64,000 nt of DNA, from contig NZ_JOIX01000018.1 of assembly GCF_000720175.1 (NCBI RefSeq), positions 62,001 through 126,000 on the forward strand, given 5' to 3'. A program made the position numbers and the translations under genes. Positions 15,321 to 26,816 of this stretch are shown piece after piece; the first letter of the stretch is position 1, and the number at the start of each line of letters is the position of its first letter. Under the pieces are notes generated by a model that was given only the letters and a program-made list of their open reading frames with translations, did not search any database and was not told the DNA's origin. This stretch comes from Streptomyces sp. NRRL S-337. GTDB taxonomy: Bacteria; Actinomycetota; Actinomycetes; Streptomycetales; Streptomycetaceae.

Positions 15321-16796
15321 GTGGGCGGCAATGGCGGCACGGGCGGCACCGACGCCGTCAAGAAGCCCAACGCGCAGTTGGGTTCGTGGTTCATGCGCAG
15401 CGGCTGGTCCAAGGGCGAGCTGGCCCGCCAGGTCAACCGCCGCGCGCGGCAGATGGGCGCACACCACATCAGCACCGACACCTCCCGGGTGCGCCGGTGG
15501 CTCGACGGCGAGCAGCCGCGCGAGCCCATCCCCCGGATCCTGTCCGAGCTGTTCTCCGAGCGCTTCGGCTGCGTCGTCGGCATCGAGGAGCTGGGCCTGC
15601 GCTCCGCGCACCAGTCCCCGTCCGTCTCCGGTGTGGACCTCCCCTGGGCCGGGACCCAAACGGTCAATCTCATCAGCGAGTTCTCCCGCAGCGACCTGAT
15701 GCTCGCCCGCCGAGGCTTCCTCGGCACCTCGCTCATGCTCGCCGCCGGCCCCAGCCTCATCGAGCCGATGCAGCGCTGGCTGGTGCCGGTCCCGGCGTCC
15801 CCGGGCGGCGCCGACCCGCAGCACGACCGCGCCCGGCGGCCGGTCCGGCTCTCCAAGCCCGAGCTGGACCTGCTGGAGTCGACGACCGCGATGTTCCGCC
15901 AGTGGGACGCCCAGTGCGGCGGCGGACTGCGGCGCAAGGCCGTCGTCGGCCAGCTCCACGAGGTCACCGACCTCCTCCAGGAGACGCACCCGGAGCCGGT
16001 CACCAAGCGGCTCTTCAAGGTCGCCGCCGAGCTCGCCGAGCTGGCCGGCTGGATGAGCTACGACATCGGGCTGCAGCCGACCGCGCAGAAGTACTTCGTG
16101 CTGGCGCTGCACGCCGCGAAGGAGGCCGGCGACCGCCCGCTGGGCTCGTACATCCTCTCCAGCATGAGCCGCCAGATGATCCATCTCGGCCGGCCCGACG
16201 ACGCCCTGGAGCTCATCCACCTCGCCCAGTACGGCAGCCGGGAGACCGCCACCCCGCGCACCCAGGCCATGTTGTATGCGATGGAGGCCCGCGCCTACGC
16301 CGGGATGGGCCAGCCCAGCAAGGTCAAGCGGGCCGTGCGGATGGCCGAGGACACCTTTTCCGACATCACCCCCGGCGAGCCCGAGCCGGACTGGATCCGG
16401 TTCTTCTCCGAGGCCGAGCTGAACGCCGAGAACGCCCACTCCTACCGCGACCTGGCCTACGTCGCCGGCCGCAGCCCCACGTACGCCTCGCTCGCCGAGC
16501 CCGTCATGGAGCGGGCCGTGGAGCTGTTCGCCAAGGACCCCGAGCACCAGCGGTCCTACGCGCTCAACCTCATCGGGATGGCGACCGTACGGCTGCTGCA
16601 GAAGGAGCCGGTGGCCTGCGCGGAGATGGCGCAGAAGGCCATCCCGTTCGCCCGGCAGGTCCGCTCCGAGCGGGTCAACACCCGGCTGCGGAAGACCGTG
16701 GACACCGCCGCCCGGGAATTCGGCGGGGTCGCCGAGATCATCCGGCTCAGCGACGACCTCGCCCGCTCCCTCCCGGAAACCGCGGAGGCCGTCTGA
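15321..16796 (+). CDS. nsdA: NsdA, negative regulator of Streptomyces differentiation
   Basis: A 491-aa cytoplasmic protein closely matching NsdA of S. coelicolor (about 500 aa), whose loss increases sporulation and antibiotic production. The N-terminal ~75 residues (WSKGELARQVNRRARQMG, TDTSRVRRWLDGEQPREPIPRILSELF) resemble a helix-turn-helix. The remainder is alpha-helical with TPR-like repeats (ALELIHLAQYG, AKVKRAVRMAED-type helices). The mechanism is unknown to me. The GTG at 15321 agrees with the family N-terminus (xGGNGG..AVKKPN). It is monocistronic, between the PrimPol-like gene and amtB. Confidence 0.95.
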   Translation: MGGNGGTGGTDAVKKPNAQLGSWFMRSGWSKGELARQVNRRARQMGAHHISTDTSRVRRWLDGEQPREPIPRILSELFSERFGCVVGIEELGLRSAHQSPSVSGVDLPWAGTQTVNLISEFSRSDLMLARRGFLGTSLMLAAGPSLIEPMQRWLVPVPASPGGADPQHDRARRPVRLSKPELDLLESTTAMFRQWDAQCGGGLRRKAVVGQLHEVTDLLQETHPEPVTKRLFKVAAELAELAGWMSYDIGLQPTAQKYFVLALHAAKEAGDRPLGSYILSSMSRQMIHLGRPDDALELIHLAQYGSRETATPRTQAMLYAMEARAYAGMGQPSKVKRAVRMAEDTFSDITPGEPEPDWIRFFSEAELNAENAHSYRDLAYVAGRSPTYASLAEPVMERAVELFAKDPEHQRSYALNLIGMATVRLLQKEPVACAEMAQKAIPFARQVRSERVNTRLRKTVDTAAREFGGVAEIIRLSDDLARSLPETAEAV

Positions 16797-17056
16797 CCGG
16801 CCCCGCCCCCAGGACACCGGCCGCGGCCGCCGCCCCGTACACCCCGACTCGGCTCCCCCCTGCCAGGTCATGCGGGCGGCGGACCGCGGCCGGGTTTGCT
16901 TGTGCGCCAAGCCGGCGCCGCTCCCGCGGAGGCGGTGGCGCGCGGTGGGGCGTGCTCGGGGGAGGGCTGTGGTGCGTGGCGCGTTTCTTACGGCTGAACG
17001 GGTGAATGCGGGGCCGGTCGCGGAGTTCACCGGGGCGTAACACTGCGGCGGTGTTC
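16797..17056 (+). other. Non-coding spacer between nsdA and the amtB control region
   Basis: No gene. GC-rich with no strong hairpin directly after nsdA. A GTAAC element at 17037-17041 lies 20 bp before the GlnR-type site and may be an additional outlying half-site. Confidence 0.4.
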
Positions 17057-17094
17057 GTCACTGCGGTGAAACACCGGCAAGGTTTGGCCGAAAC
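17057..17094 (+). promoter_or_regulatory. GlnR-type binding site upstream of amtB
   Basis: GTCAC (17057), GAAAC (17068), AAGGT (17079) and GAAAC (17090) recur at exact 11-bp intervals with 6-bp gaps, the a-site/b-site phasing of actinobacterial GlnR boxes (gTnAC-n6-GAAAC). Three of four half-sites match well. The site lies 80-118 bases before the amtB start, so nitrogen-limitation activation of amtB-glnK-glnD is expected, as known in S. coelicolor. Confidence 0.78.
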
Positions 17095-17174
17095 CACCCT
17101 GCGACAACCTCATCGCGAAGTCGGCCCACCAGAAACACGCCCGCACGGGCCGCATCGACGACGAGGAGACGCCG

Positions 17175-18850
<1,676 letters not shown>

Positions 18851-19021
18851 CGCACCCGGGACGGCCGGCCGTCCGCCGCCCGCGCGGCGGAGGGCCGCCC
18901 GTCCGGCCGCGGCCCGTACCGGGCATGCGGGGCGGGCCGAGGACACGCGAGGGCTGCGGCCCCGGCGTACGGCGGGGGCCACGGGGCAGGCGGGGGACAA
19001 CACGACCAAGGAGCCGTTCAG

Positions 19022-21514
19022 TTGACCGACAGCGTCGAGGGCACGACAGGACCGGCCGCAGCGTCCGCACAGGACGCCGGGCCCGCGGACGGCGGCGGGT
19101 ACCCCGCGGCCCGGGTGCGGCTGCTCCAGGACGAGAAGACCACCGGACCCGACCGCCGCGCCGCCCTCGCCCGGCTCACCGACGAGTGGCTGGCCGGCCT
19201 GCTGACCCGGCACACCACCGCCGCCGGCCTGTCCGGCACCGCACTCGTCGCGGTCGGCGGCTACGGCCGCGGCGAACTCTCCCCCCGCAGCGACCTCGAC
19301 CTGCTCCTGCTCCACGACGGACGCGCCGACCCGCGCGCCCTGGCCGCGCTCGCCGACCGGCTCTGGTACCCCGTTTGGGACCTCGGCATGGCCCTCGACC
19401 ACTCCGTCCGCACCCCCGCCGAGGCCCGCCGGGCCGCCCGCGACGACCTCAAGGTGCAGCTGGGGCTGCTCGATGCCCGCCACCTGGCCGGCGACGCGGA
19501 ACTGAGCGCCCGGCTGCGCTCCGCGGCGTACGCCGACTGGCGCGAGAGCGCCCCCAAGCGGCTGCCGGAGCTGCACGCCCTGTGCCAGGAGCGCGCCGAG
19601 CGCCAGGGCGAGCTGCAGTACCTCCTCGAACCGGACCTCAAGGAGGCCAGGGGCGGGCTGCGTGACGCCACCGCACTCCGGGCGGTCGCCGCCTCCTGGC
19701 TCGCCGACGCACCCCGCGGCGGCCTGGAAGCCGCCCGCACCCTCCTCCTCGACACCCGCGACGCGCTCCACCTCACCACCGGGCGCGCCACCGACCGGCT
19801 CTCCCTCCAGGAACAGGACCAGGTCGCCGCCGCCCTCGGAGTGCTCGACGCGGACGCCCTGCTCCGCCAGACCTACGAAGCCGCCCGCACCATCTCCTAC
19901 GCCGCCGACGTCACCTGGCGCGAGGTCGGCCGGGTGCTGCGCGCCCGCGCCGTCAAGCCCGTCCTGCGCGGCCTGCTGACCGGCCGCACCGCCGCCAAGG
20001 GGGAGCGCTCACCGCTCGCCGAGGGCGTCGTGGAACTCGACGGGGAAGCGGTACTGGCCCGCACCGCCCGCCCCGAACGCGACCCGGTGCTCGTCCTGCG
20101 CGCCGCGGCCGCCGCAGCCCAGGCCGGCCTGCCGCTGGCCACCGCCGCGATCCGCCGCTGCGCCACCGCCCTCGCCACCCGGCCGCTGCCCGAGCCCTGG
20201 CCCGCCGAGGCCCTGGAACAGCTGGTCACACTGCTCGGCGCGGGCGCGCCCACGGTGCCCGTATGGGAGGCGCTGGAGGCCGAGGGCGTCATCACCCGGC
20301 TGCTGCCCGACTGGGAGCGGGTCCGCTGCCGCCCGCAACGCAACCCCGTCCACACCTGGACCGTCGACCGCCACCTGGTCGAGACCGCCGTACGGGCCGC
20401 CGCGCTCACCCGCCGGGTGCACCGCCCCGACCTGCTGCTGGTCGCCGCGCTGCTGCACGACATCGGCAAGGGCTGGCCCGGCGACCACTCGGTGGCCGGC
20501 GAGACCATCGCCCGCGACATGGCCGCCCGGCTCGGCTTCGACGCCCGCGACACCGCGGTGATCGCCACCCTCGTCCGCCACCACCTGCTGCTCGTCGAGA
20601 CCGCCACCCGGCGCGATCTGGACGACCCGGAGACCGTCGGCGCGGTCGCCGACGCGGTCGGCACCACCCGCACCCTGGAACTCCTGCACGCCCTCACCGA
20701 GGCCGACGCGCTGGCCACCGGGCCCGCCGCCTGGAGCGCCTGGCGCGGCGGACTCGTCGCCGACCTGGTGAAACGGGTCGCGGCACGGCTCGCCGGGGAA
20801 CCCGAGGCGGAACCACGCGGCGCCGACGGGCCGACCGCGGAACAGGAACGGCTGGCCATGGAGGCCGGACGCACCGGCGGCCCGGTCCTCGCGCTGCGCA
20901 CCCGCGCCGAGCCCCCCGCCGAGGACGCGCCCGCGGCGGACGCACCGGAACCGGTCGGCGTCGAGCTGCTGATCGCCGTCCCCGACCAGCCGGGCGTACT
21001 GCCCGCCGCCGCCGGGGTGCTGGCCCTGCACCGGCTCGCCGTGCGCGCCGCCGACCTGCAGCTCCTGGACCCGATCGGCGACGGCCCGGTGCTGCTGCTC
21101 AGCTGGCGGGTGGCCGCCGAATACGGCTCGCTGCCGGAGGCCGACCGGCTCCGCGCCGACCTGGTCCGCGCCCTGGACGGCTCCCTCGACGTCCCCGCCC
21201 GGCTCGCCGAACGCGAACGCGCCTACGCCCGCCGGGCCCGTGCCGTACACGCCCCGCCACCCCGGGTCACCGTCGCCGCCGGCAGCTCCCGCACCGCCAC
21301 CGTCATCGAGGTCCGCGCCCACGACGCGCACGGCCTGCTGCACCGCATCGGCCGGGCCCTGGAGACCGCCCGGGTGGCCGTCCGCAGCGCCCACATCAGC
21401 ACCCTGGGCGCGGACGCGGTCGATGCCTTCTACGTCACCAGCACCGATGGCGCGCCCCTGACCGACGCGGCGGCCCACGAGGTCGCGGCGGCGGTGGAGG
21501 CGGCGCTGCAGTAG
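19022..21514 (+). CDS. glnD: PII nucleotidyltransferase / HD-domain GlnD
   Basis: An 830-aa bifunctional enzyme modifying and demodifying GlnK; in Streptomyces the known activity is adenylylation rather than uridylylation. Domains in order are a nucleotidyltransferase with GGYGRGELSPRSDLDLLL (about residues 78-96), a helical GlnD/E linker, an HD phosphohydrolase (LLHDIGKGWPGDHS, about 476-489), and two C-terminal ACT domains (about 645-720 and 760-830) for glutamine sensing. The TTG start at 19022 has AAGGAG eight bases upstream. It lies 171 bp after glnK with no clear terminator between. Confidence 0.96.
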   Translation: MTDSVEGTTGPAAASAQDAGPADGGGYPAARVRLLQDEKTTGPDRRAALARLTDEWLAGLLTRHTTAAGLSGTALVAVGGYGRGELSPRSDLDLLLLHDGRADPRALAALADRLWYPVWDLGMALDHSVRTPAEARRAARDDLKVQLGLLDARHLAGDAELSARLRSAAYADWRESAPKRLPELHALCQERAERQGELQYLLEPDLKEARGGLRDATALRAVAASWLADAPRGGLEAARTLLLDTRDALHLTTGRATDRLSLQEQDQVAAALGVLDADALLRQTYEAARTISYAADVTWREVGRVLRARAVKPVLRGLLTGRTAAKGERSPLAEGVVELDGEAVLARTARPERDPVLVLRAAAAAAQAGLPLATAAIRRCATALATRPLPEPWPAEALEQLVTLLGAGAPTVPVWEALEAEGVITRLLPDWERVRCRPQRNPVHTWTVDRHLVETAVRAAALTRRVHRPDLLLVAALLHDIGKGWPGDHSVAGETIARDMAARLGFDARDTAVIATLVRHHLLLVETATRRDLDDPETVGAVADAVGTTRTLELLHALTEADALATGPAAWSAWRGGLVADLVKRVAARLAGEPEAEPRGADGPTAEQERLAMEAGRTGGPVLALRTRAEPPAEDAPAADAPEPVGVELLIAVPDQPGVLPAAAGVLALHRLAVRAADLQLLDPIGDGPVLLLSWRVAAEYGSLPEADRLRADLVRALDGSLDVPARLAERERAYARRARAVHAPPPRVTVAAGSSRTATVIEVRAHDAHGLLHRIGRALETARVAVRSAHISTLGADAVDAFYVTSTDGAPLTDAAAHEVAAAVEAALQ

Positions 21515-21660
21515 CCGCACGGACCGGTGCGGGGAGCGGGCGGGCCCGGTGTCCCGTAACGGGGCGGGAAACAGGGCAGGAACTGTTCGCTTGCCGGGCC
21601 CGATACCCTAGAAGCCGACTGACCGCACCCCGCCCCCGACCCCGAGGATCGACGACCGCC

Positions 21661-23214
21661 GTGTTCGATACGCTTTCCGACCGCTTGGCGAGTACTTTCA
21701 AAAACCTCCGGGGCAAGGGACGCCTGAGCGAGGCGGACATCGACGCCACGGCGCGCGAGATCCGCATCGCTCTCCTTGAGGCGGACGTCGCCCTCCCCGT
21801 CGTCCGGGCCTTCATCAAGCAGGTCAAGGAGCGCGCCCTCGGCTCCGAGGTCTCCCAGGCGCTGAACCCGGCCCAGCAGGTCATCAAGATCGTCAACGAG
21901 GAGCTCATCGGCATCCTCGGCGGCGAGACCCGCCGGCTCCGCTTCGCCAAGCAGCCGCCGACCGTGATCATGCTCGCCGGCCTCCAGGGCGCCGGTAAGA
22001 CCACCCTCGCCGGAAAGCTCGGCCGCTGGCTCAAGGGGCAGGGCCACGCCCCGCTGCTGGTCGCCTGTGACCTCCAGCGCCCCAACGCCGTCAACCAGCT
22101 CCAGGTCGTCTCCGAGCGCGCGGGCGTCGCCTTCTACGGCCCCGAGCCGGGCAACGGCGTCGGCGACCCGGTCCAGGTCGCCAAGGACTCGATCGAGTAC
22201 GCGCGGACCAAGCAGCACGACGTCGTGATCGTCGACACCGCCGGCCGCCTCGGCATCGACGCCGAGATGATGCAGCAGGCCGCGGACATCCGCGACGCGG
22301 TCGGCCCGGACGAGGTCCTCTTCGTCGTCGACGCGATGATCGGTCAGGACGCGGTCAACACCGCCGAGGCGTTCCGCGACGGCGTCGGCTTCGACGGCGT
22401 GGTGCTCTCCAAGCTGGACGGCGACGCCCGCGGTGGTGCCGCGCTCTCCGTCGCGCACGTCACCGGCAAGCAGATCATGTTCGCCTCCAACGGCGAGAAG
22501 CTGGACGACTTCGACGCGTTCCACCCGGACCGCATGGCGTCCCGCATCCTCGGCATGGGCGACATGCTCAGCCTGATCGAGAAGGCCGAGCAGACCTTCA
22601 GCCAGGCCGAGGCCGAGAAGATGGCGGCCAAGCTGGCGAAGGGCCCCAAGGAGTTCACGCTCGACGACTTCCTGGCCCAGATGGAGCAGGTCAGGAAGAT
22701 GGGCAGCATCAGCAAGCTGCTCGGCATGCTGCCCGGCATGGGCCAGATGAAGGACCAGATCAACAACCTCGACGAGCGCGAGGTCGACCGCACCGCCGCC
22801 GTCATCAAGTCCATGACGCCGGCCGAGCGCCAGGACCCGACGATCATCAACGGCTCGCGCCGCGCCCGTATCGCCCGGGGTTCCGGCGTCGACGTCAGCA
22901 TGGTCAAGAACCTGGTCGAGCGGTTCTTCGACGCCCGCAAGATGATGTCCAAGATGACCCAGGGCGGCATGCCCGGGATGCCGGGCATGCCGGGGATGCC
23001 CGGCATGGGAGGCGGCGCACGGAAGAAGAAGCAGGTCAAGCAGGCCAAGGGCAAGCGGAAGAGCGGCAACCCGATGAAGCGCAAGGCCGACGAGCAGGCC
23101 GCGGCCGCCCGCCGCGAGGCCGCCCAGGCCGGCAACCCGCTCGGTCTGCCGCAGGCCGACCAGGACCCGAAGAACTTCGAACTCCCCGAGGAATTCAAGA
23201 AGTTCATGGGCTGA
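21661..23214 (+). CDS. ffh: Signal recognition particle GTPase Ffh
   Basis: A 517-aa SRP54 homologue that binds 4.5S RNA and signal peptides and targets nascent chains to FtsY. N domain 1-~90, then the G domain with GLQGAGKTTLAGKL (near 107), DTAGRLGID and SKLDGDARGG. The methionine-rich M domain contains LGMLPGMGQMKDQ and SRRARIARGSG. A tail with GMP repeats and a lysine-rich end (ARKKKQVKQAKGKRK) is typical of actinomycetes. The GTG start at 21661 matches the family N-terminus (MFDTLSDRLASTFKNLRGKG). Confidence 0.98.
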   Translation: MFDTLSDRLASTFKNLRGKGRLSEADIDATAREIRIALLEADVALPVVRAFIKQVKERALGSEVSQALNPAQQVIKIVNEELIGILGGETRRLRFAKQPPTVIMLAGLQGAGKTTLAGKLGRWLKGQGHAPLLVACDLQRPNAVNQLQVVSERAGVAFYGPEPGNGVGDPVQVAKDSIEYARTKQHDVVIVDTAGRLGIDAEMMQQAADIRDAVGPDEVLFVVDAMIGQDAVNTAEAFRDGVGFDGVVLSKLDGDARGGAALSVAHVTGKQIMFASNGEKLDDFDAFHPDRMASRILGMGDMLSLIEKAEQTFSQAEAEKMAAKLAKGPKEFTLDDFLAQMEQVRKMGSISKLLGMLPGMGQMKDQINNLDEREVDRTAAVIKSMTPAERQDPTIINGSRRARIARGSGVDVSMVKNLVERFFDARKMMSKMTQGGMPGMPGMPGMPGMGGGARKKKQVKQAKGKRKSGNPMKRKADEQAAAARREAAQAGNPLGLPQADQDPKNFELPEEFKKFMG

Positions 23215-23244
23215 CGGACCCCCGGCACCCCGCCGTACGCATCG

Positions 23245-23279
23245 CGAGCCCCCGGCCACACCCCGTGGCCGGGGGCTCG
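23245..23279. terminator. Bidirectional terminator between ffh and methyltransferase
   Basis: 15-bp perfect stem (23245-23259 with 23265-23279; left arm CGAGCCCCCGGCCAC) and 5-nt loop, between convergent genes. Confidence 0.9.
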
Positions 23280-23307
23280 GCGCGTCGACAGCGGCCCCGG
23301 GCGCCGG

Positions 23308-24174
23308 CTACCGCGTCCGCGCGATCAGATAGCGGAAGACATTCGGCATCCACACCGTCCCGTCCGGACGCTGATGCGGATGCAGCGCCTCCGCGAGCTC
23401 CTTCTCCACCTGACGCTGCTCGGCCACCCGCAGCGCCGCGTCGAACACGCCCGTCGACAGCAGCCCGCGCACCGCACTCGTCAGGTCCGCGTACCCGAAC
23501 GGGCAGGCCACCCGCCCCGAACCGTCCGGCCGCAGCCCGGCCCGCTCCGCCAGGTCCTCCAGATCGTCCCGGCCGCTGGGCTGCCACCCCGCGGACCCGG
23601 CCGCCCGGTCACTGCCGGCACCGGCCAGCCGCTGCGCCACCCGCAGCACCCCGGCCGTGGCGCACCGCTCCACCGGACCCCAGCCGCCCAGCACCACCGC
23701 GCTGCCGCGCTCGGCCAGCCCGGCCGCCGCGGTCAGCGACGCCGCCAGCCCCTCGACGGTGCTCACACACCCCACCGGATGGAACGCGGTGACCACGTTG
23801 AACGTGGTGTCCCCGGACGCCGCCGCCTCCAGGCCGCCGCTGACCACCCGGGTGTGCTCCGGCATGCCGTCCGGCGTGAGCCGCTCGCGCGCCAGCTCCA
23901 GCCGGGACTCGTCCGCGTCCACCCCGCTCACCTGCGCCCCGCGGGCCGCCGCCAGCAGCAGCGCCAGACCGGAACCACAGCCGAGCCCGAGGAGCCGGGT
24001 GCCCGGCCCCACCCCCAGCCGGTCGTACGCGGCTTCGTAGAGCGGGACCAGCATCCCCTCCTGGATCTCGGCCCAGTCGCGGGCGCGCGCCCGCGACCCG
24101 GCCGGTAGGGGCGGGCCCTCACAGCGCAGGGAAGCAGAGTCCGGAAGCTGGTGCCGTACGAGCGTGGGTGACAT
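23308..24174 (-). CDS. Class I SAM-dependent methyltransferase
   Basis: A 288-aa protein with a Rossmann-type methyltransferase core. Motif I is LLGLGCGSGLALLLAAARG (about residues 61-79), followed by the acidic ribose-binding end VSGVDADESRL. The substrate is unknown; the sequence after motif IV (AFHPVGC) is not diagnostic. The C-terminal ~80 residues are helical and Arg/Glu-rich. The start at the ATG read from 24174 is the only good N-terminal choice but has a weak ribosome-binding site. Convergent with ffh and followed upstream by a long gene-free region. Confidence 0.85.
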   Translation of the reverse strand: MSPTLVRHQLPDSASLRCEGPPLPAGSRARARDWAEIQEGMLVPLYEAAYDRLGVGPGTRLLGLGCGSGLALLLAAARGAQVSGVDADESRLELARERLTPDGMPEHTRVVSGGLEAAASGDTTFNVVTAFHPVGCVSTVEGLAASLTAAAGLAERGSAVVLGGWGPVERCATAGVLRVAQRLAGAGSDRAAGSAGWQPSGRDDLEDLAERAGLRPDGSGRVACPFGYADLTSAVRGLLSTGVFDAALRVAEQRQVEKELAEALHPHQRPDGTVWMPNVFRYLIARTR

Positions 24175-24764
24175 CGATAGCGCCCCTATTCGCCGAGAAC
24201 CGAACCTGTGCCGTACCGATCGCCCCCGTCAACACGCGTGGTGCGCCCCCGCAACCCAGACAACTGCGCATCCGTCCGGGCGTCCAGGGGGTGCGCCGGG
24301 GTTGTCTCCCGCGCGCCCCCGTATGCGCCGGGGCCGCTCCCTGAAGCGCCGTTCCAGGGTGCCCCGGTCGGCGCCGTTCCGCCACGCCAGCGTTCCCGCC
24401 GGGGTCGCTTCCGCACCTCCGTGCGCCCTCGCCCGGCGCCCGCGCGCGGCCCTACGGTGGGGTACGGGCCGGTGCGGGAACGCACGGGTAGGCCCCGTAG
24501 CATCGCCGCGGCGCGCTCCGTAGTGGCCGGCCGTCGTTACGCCGTACGGCGTACCCGGGTGCGCGCGGGGGCCTTCCCCGGCCTCGGACACTCCGGTGCA
24601 TACGCGGGGATACGTCCCGGCTTGCGGCCCGGTGGGCGGCTTCTGTGCAGATCGGGGTAGGCGCCCTCCCACGCGGCGCATGGCCGGAAACTGACTGGTA
24701 CGTGCAAATTATTTGGGATGGCCCGGAATCGGAACACTGAGCCTCCCTGGCTCGTTGTTACGAC
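24175..24764. other. 590-base gene-free region upstream of divergent methyltransferase and SprT-like genes
   Basis: Several frames are open here because of the GC content, but none has a plausible start, family pattern or codon bias. The half next to 24765 is AT-richer (around 24690-24720), where a promoter for the SprT-like gene is likely. I see no RNA gene or strong repeat. Confidence 0.4.
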
Positions 24765-25355
24765 GTGAGCACGACACCGCCTGTTCTCGCCGCCGAGCTG
24801 GCGCTCGCGTGGGCCGACATTCAACGGCACCACCCCGAGCTGCCGGACCTGGCCGCGCCCGAGTCCCTGATCGGAGAGTCCTCGTCCGCCTGCGGCGCCG
24901 AACTCTCCTTCGAACGGCTGCTCCATGAGGCAGTCCACGGCATCGCCGCCGCCCGCGGCGTCCGCGACACCTCCCGGGCAGGCCGCTACCACAACCGCCG
25001 ATTCCTGGCGATCGCCGAGGAACTGGGCCTGGACCACGCCGACGAGCCGCACCCCAGCAGCGGCTTCTCGCTGGTCACGCTCAACCCCGAAGCCAGACGG
25101 CGCTACCGCCCGACCATCGAACGGCTCGGCAGAGCCCTCAAGGCGCATTCGGCCGCGACCGCCACCGACACCGCCCGCAGCTTCCGGGGCCCGGCCGCCC
25201 GGCACGGCTCCTCCGGGGGCGGCGTCCGCGTCAAGGCCGTCTGCGACTGCGGGCGCAATGTCCGGGTCGTTCCGTCCGTCCTCGCACAGGCTCCGATCGT
25301 CTGCGGCGGCTGCGGCAAACCCTTCCGGATCCCTGAGGTGGCCGCGGTCGGCTGA
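24765..25355 (+). CDS. SprT-like metallopeptidase-domain protein with C-terminal zinc ribbon
   Basis: A 196-aa protein. Residues about 50-65 hold the zinc-protease motif HEAVH within [17 protein letters not shown]. It is followed by the SprT-family string [22 protein letters not shown], whose HNRRF stretch supplies the further conserved residues. The C-terminal ~50 residues carry paired CxC and CxxC (CDCGRNVRV and CGGCGKPF), a zinc ribbon. SprT/Spartan proteins cut DNA-protein crosslinks in eukaryotes; the bacterial role is unclear. The GTG at 24765 has no Shine-Dalgarno. It lies just upstream of rpsP but probably has its own promoter. Confidence 0.75.
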   Translation: MSTTPPVLAAELALAWADIQRHHPELPDLAAPESLIGESSSACGAELSFERLLHEAVHGIAAARGVRDTSRAGRYHNRRFLAIAEELGLDHADEPHPSSGFSLVTLNPEARRRYRPTIERLGRALKAHSAATATDTARSFRGPAARHGSSGGGVRVKAVCDCGRNVRVVPSVLAQAPIVCGGCGKPFRIPEVAAVG

Positions 25356-25510
25356 CCCAAACGCGTGTGGCACAATGGCTAGCTGTACTCGACAGTCGCA
25401 CAGGACCCCTCTCTCCTCCGGCTGACGCGTCCATCGGGCACTCGGGTACCGCAACCCCACGCGGCAGCTCGCCGTGCCCAACCACGTCAAATCCAGGAGA
25501 ACCCACTCCC

Positions 25511-25951
25511 GTGGCAGTCAAGATCAAGCTGAAGCGTCTGGGCAAGATCCGTTCGCCTCACTACCGCATCGTCGTTGCCGACTCCCGTACCCGCCGTGAC
25601 GGCCGGGCCATCGAGGAGATCGGCCTGTACCACCCGGTGCAGAACCCCTCGCGCATCGAGGTCGACTCCGAGCGTGCGCAGTACTGGCTGAGCGTCGGCG
25701 CCCAGCCGACCGAGCCGGTTCTCGCCATCCTGAAGAAGACCGGCGACTGGCAGAAGTTCAAGGGCGAGCCCGCCCCGGCGCCGCTGCTGGTGGCCGAGCC
25801 GAAGGCCGACAAGCGCGCCCTCTTCGAGGCCGCTGCCAAGGCTTCCGGTGACGAGCCGAAGGGTGAGGCCATCACCCCGAAGGCGAAGAAGACTGACAAG
25901 AAGGCGGACGAGGCTGCGGCCGAGTCCACCTCCGAGTCCTCCGAGGCCTGA
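25511..25951 (+). CDS. rpsP: 30S ribosomal protein S16
   Basis: A 146-aa S16 with the conserved core [26 protein letters not shown]. It has an extra ~60-residue Lys/Ala/Glu/Ser-rich tail beyond the usual ~80 aa, as in other Streptomyces. The GTG at 25511 has AGGAG upstream. It is the first gene of rpsP-khpA-rimM-trmD. CACAAT at 25371-25376 could be the -10 of the operon promoter, leaving a ~130-base leader; no -35 is convincing. Confidence 0.97.
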   Translation: MAVKIKLKRLGKIRSPHYRIVVADSRTRRDGRAIEEIGLYHPVQNPSRIEVDSERAQYWLSVGAQPTEPVLAILKKTGDWQKFKGEPAPAPLLVAEPKADKRALFEAAAKASGDEPKGEAITPKAKKTDKKADEAAAESTSESSEA

Positions 25952-25953
25952 GC

Positions 25954-26193
25954 ATGCTCGAGGAAGCCCTCGAGCACCTCGTCAAGGGCATCGTCGACAA
26001 CCCCGATGACGTGCAGGTAGCCTCGCGCACCCTGCGCCGCGGGCGGGTGCTGGAGGTCCGGGTCCACCCCGACGACCTCGGCAAGGTGATCGGCCGCAAC
26101 GGCCGCACCGCCCGCGCGCTGCGGACCGTCGTCGGCGCCATCGGCGGCCGCGGCATCCGCGTCGACCTCGTCGACGTGGACCAGGTCCGCTGA
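25954..26193 (+). CDS. khpA: KH-domain RNA-binding protein KhpA
   Basis: A 79-aa single-KH-domain protein that binds RNA, usually with a KhpB/Jag partner. The GxxG loop is GRNGRT in VIGRNGRTARALRTVV. It begins two bases after the rpsP stop, so it is in the same operon, its universal position in Actinobacteria and Firmicutes. Confidence 0.95.
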   Translation: MLEEALEHLVKGIVDNPDDVQVASRTLRRGRVLEVRVHPDDLGKVIGRNGRTARALRTVVGAIGGRGIRVDLVDVDQVR

Positions 26194-26270
26194 CACGTTG
26201 AACACCGGCTCGGGCCGGGGAGGGCTTCGGCCCGCCCCGGCCCGTAGTCGTCGTCAAGGGAGAAACAAGC

Positions 26271-26816
26271 GTGCAGTTGGTAGTGGCGCGGATCGGCCGC
26301 GCCCACGGCATCAAGGGCGAGGTCACCGTCGAGGTGCGCACCGACGAGCCGGAGCTCCGGCTCGCGCCCGGCGCCGTCCTGGCCACCGACCCGTCCTCCG
26401 TGGGACCGCTGACCATCGCGACCGGCCGGGTCCACAGCGGCCGGCTGCTGCTGCGCTTCGAAGGCGTCGCCGACCGCACCGCCGCCGAGGCGCTGCGCAA
26501 CACCCTCCTGATCGCCGAGGTCGACCCCGACGAGGTCCCCGAGGACCCGGAGGAGTTCTACGACCACCAGCTGATCGATCTCGACGTGGTCACCCGCGAC
26601 GGCACCACCGTCGGCCGGATCTCCGAGATCTCCCACCTGCCCTACCAGGACCTGCTGGTCGTCGAACGCCCCGACGGCAGCGAGGTCCTGATCCCGTTCG
26701 TCGCCGAGATCGTCCCGGAGATCGATCTGGAGGAGCAGCGCGCCGTCATCGAACCGCCGGCCGGTCTTCTCGACGACAGCCAGGCTGAGATCGCTTCGGG
26801 CCGCGAGGACAGCTGA
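26271..26816 (+). CDS. rimM: 16S rRNA processing / ribosome maturation factor RimM
   Basis: A 181-aa protein assisting 30S head maturation by binding S19. N-terminal RimM barrel ([25 protein letters not shown]) and C-terminal PRC-barrel ([29 protein letters not shown]). The GTG at 26271 has AAGGGAG nine bases upstream. Its TGA shares one base with the trmD ATG. Confidence 0.96.
   Translation: MQLVVARIGRAHGIKGEVTVEVRTDEPELRLAPGAVLATDPSSVGPLTIATGRVHSGRLLLRFEGVADRTAAEALRNTLLIAEVDPDEVPEDPEEFYDHQLIDLDVVTRDGTTVGRISEISHLPYQDLLVVERPDGSEVLIPFVAEIVPEIDLEEQRAVIEPPAGLLDDSQAEIASGREDS

Noticed and set aside
24175..24764. Short open frames on both strands before the SprT-like gene
   Set aside because: Arg/Pro/Gly-dominated translations, no ribosome-binding sites and no family pattern; treated as non-coding.
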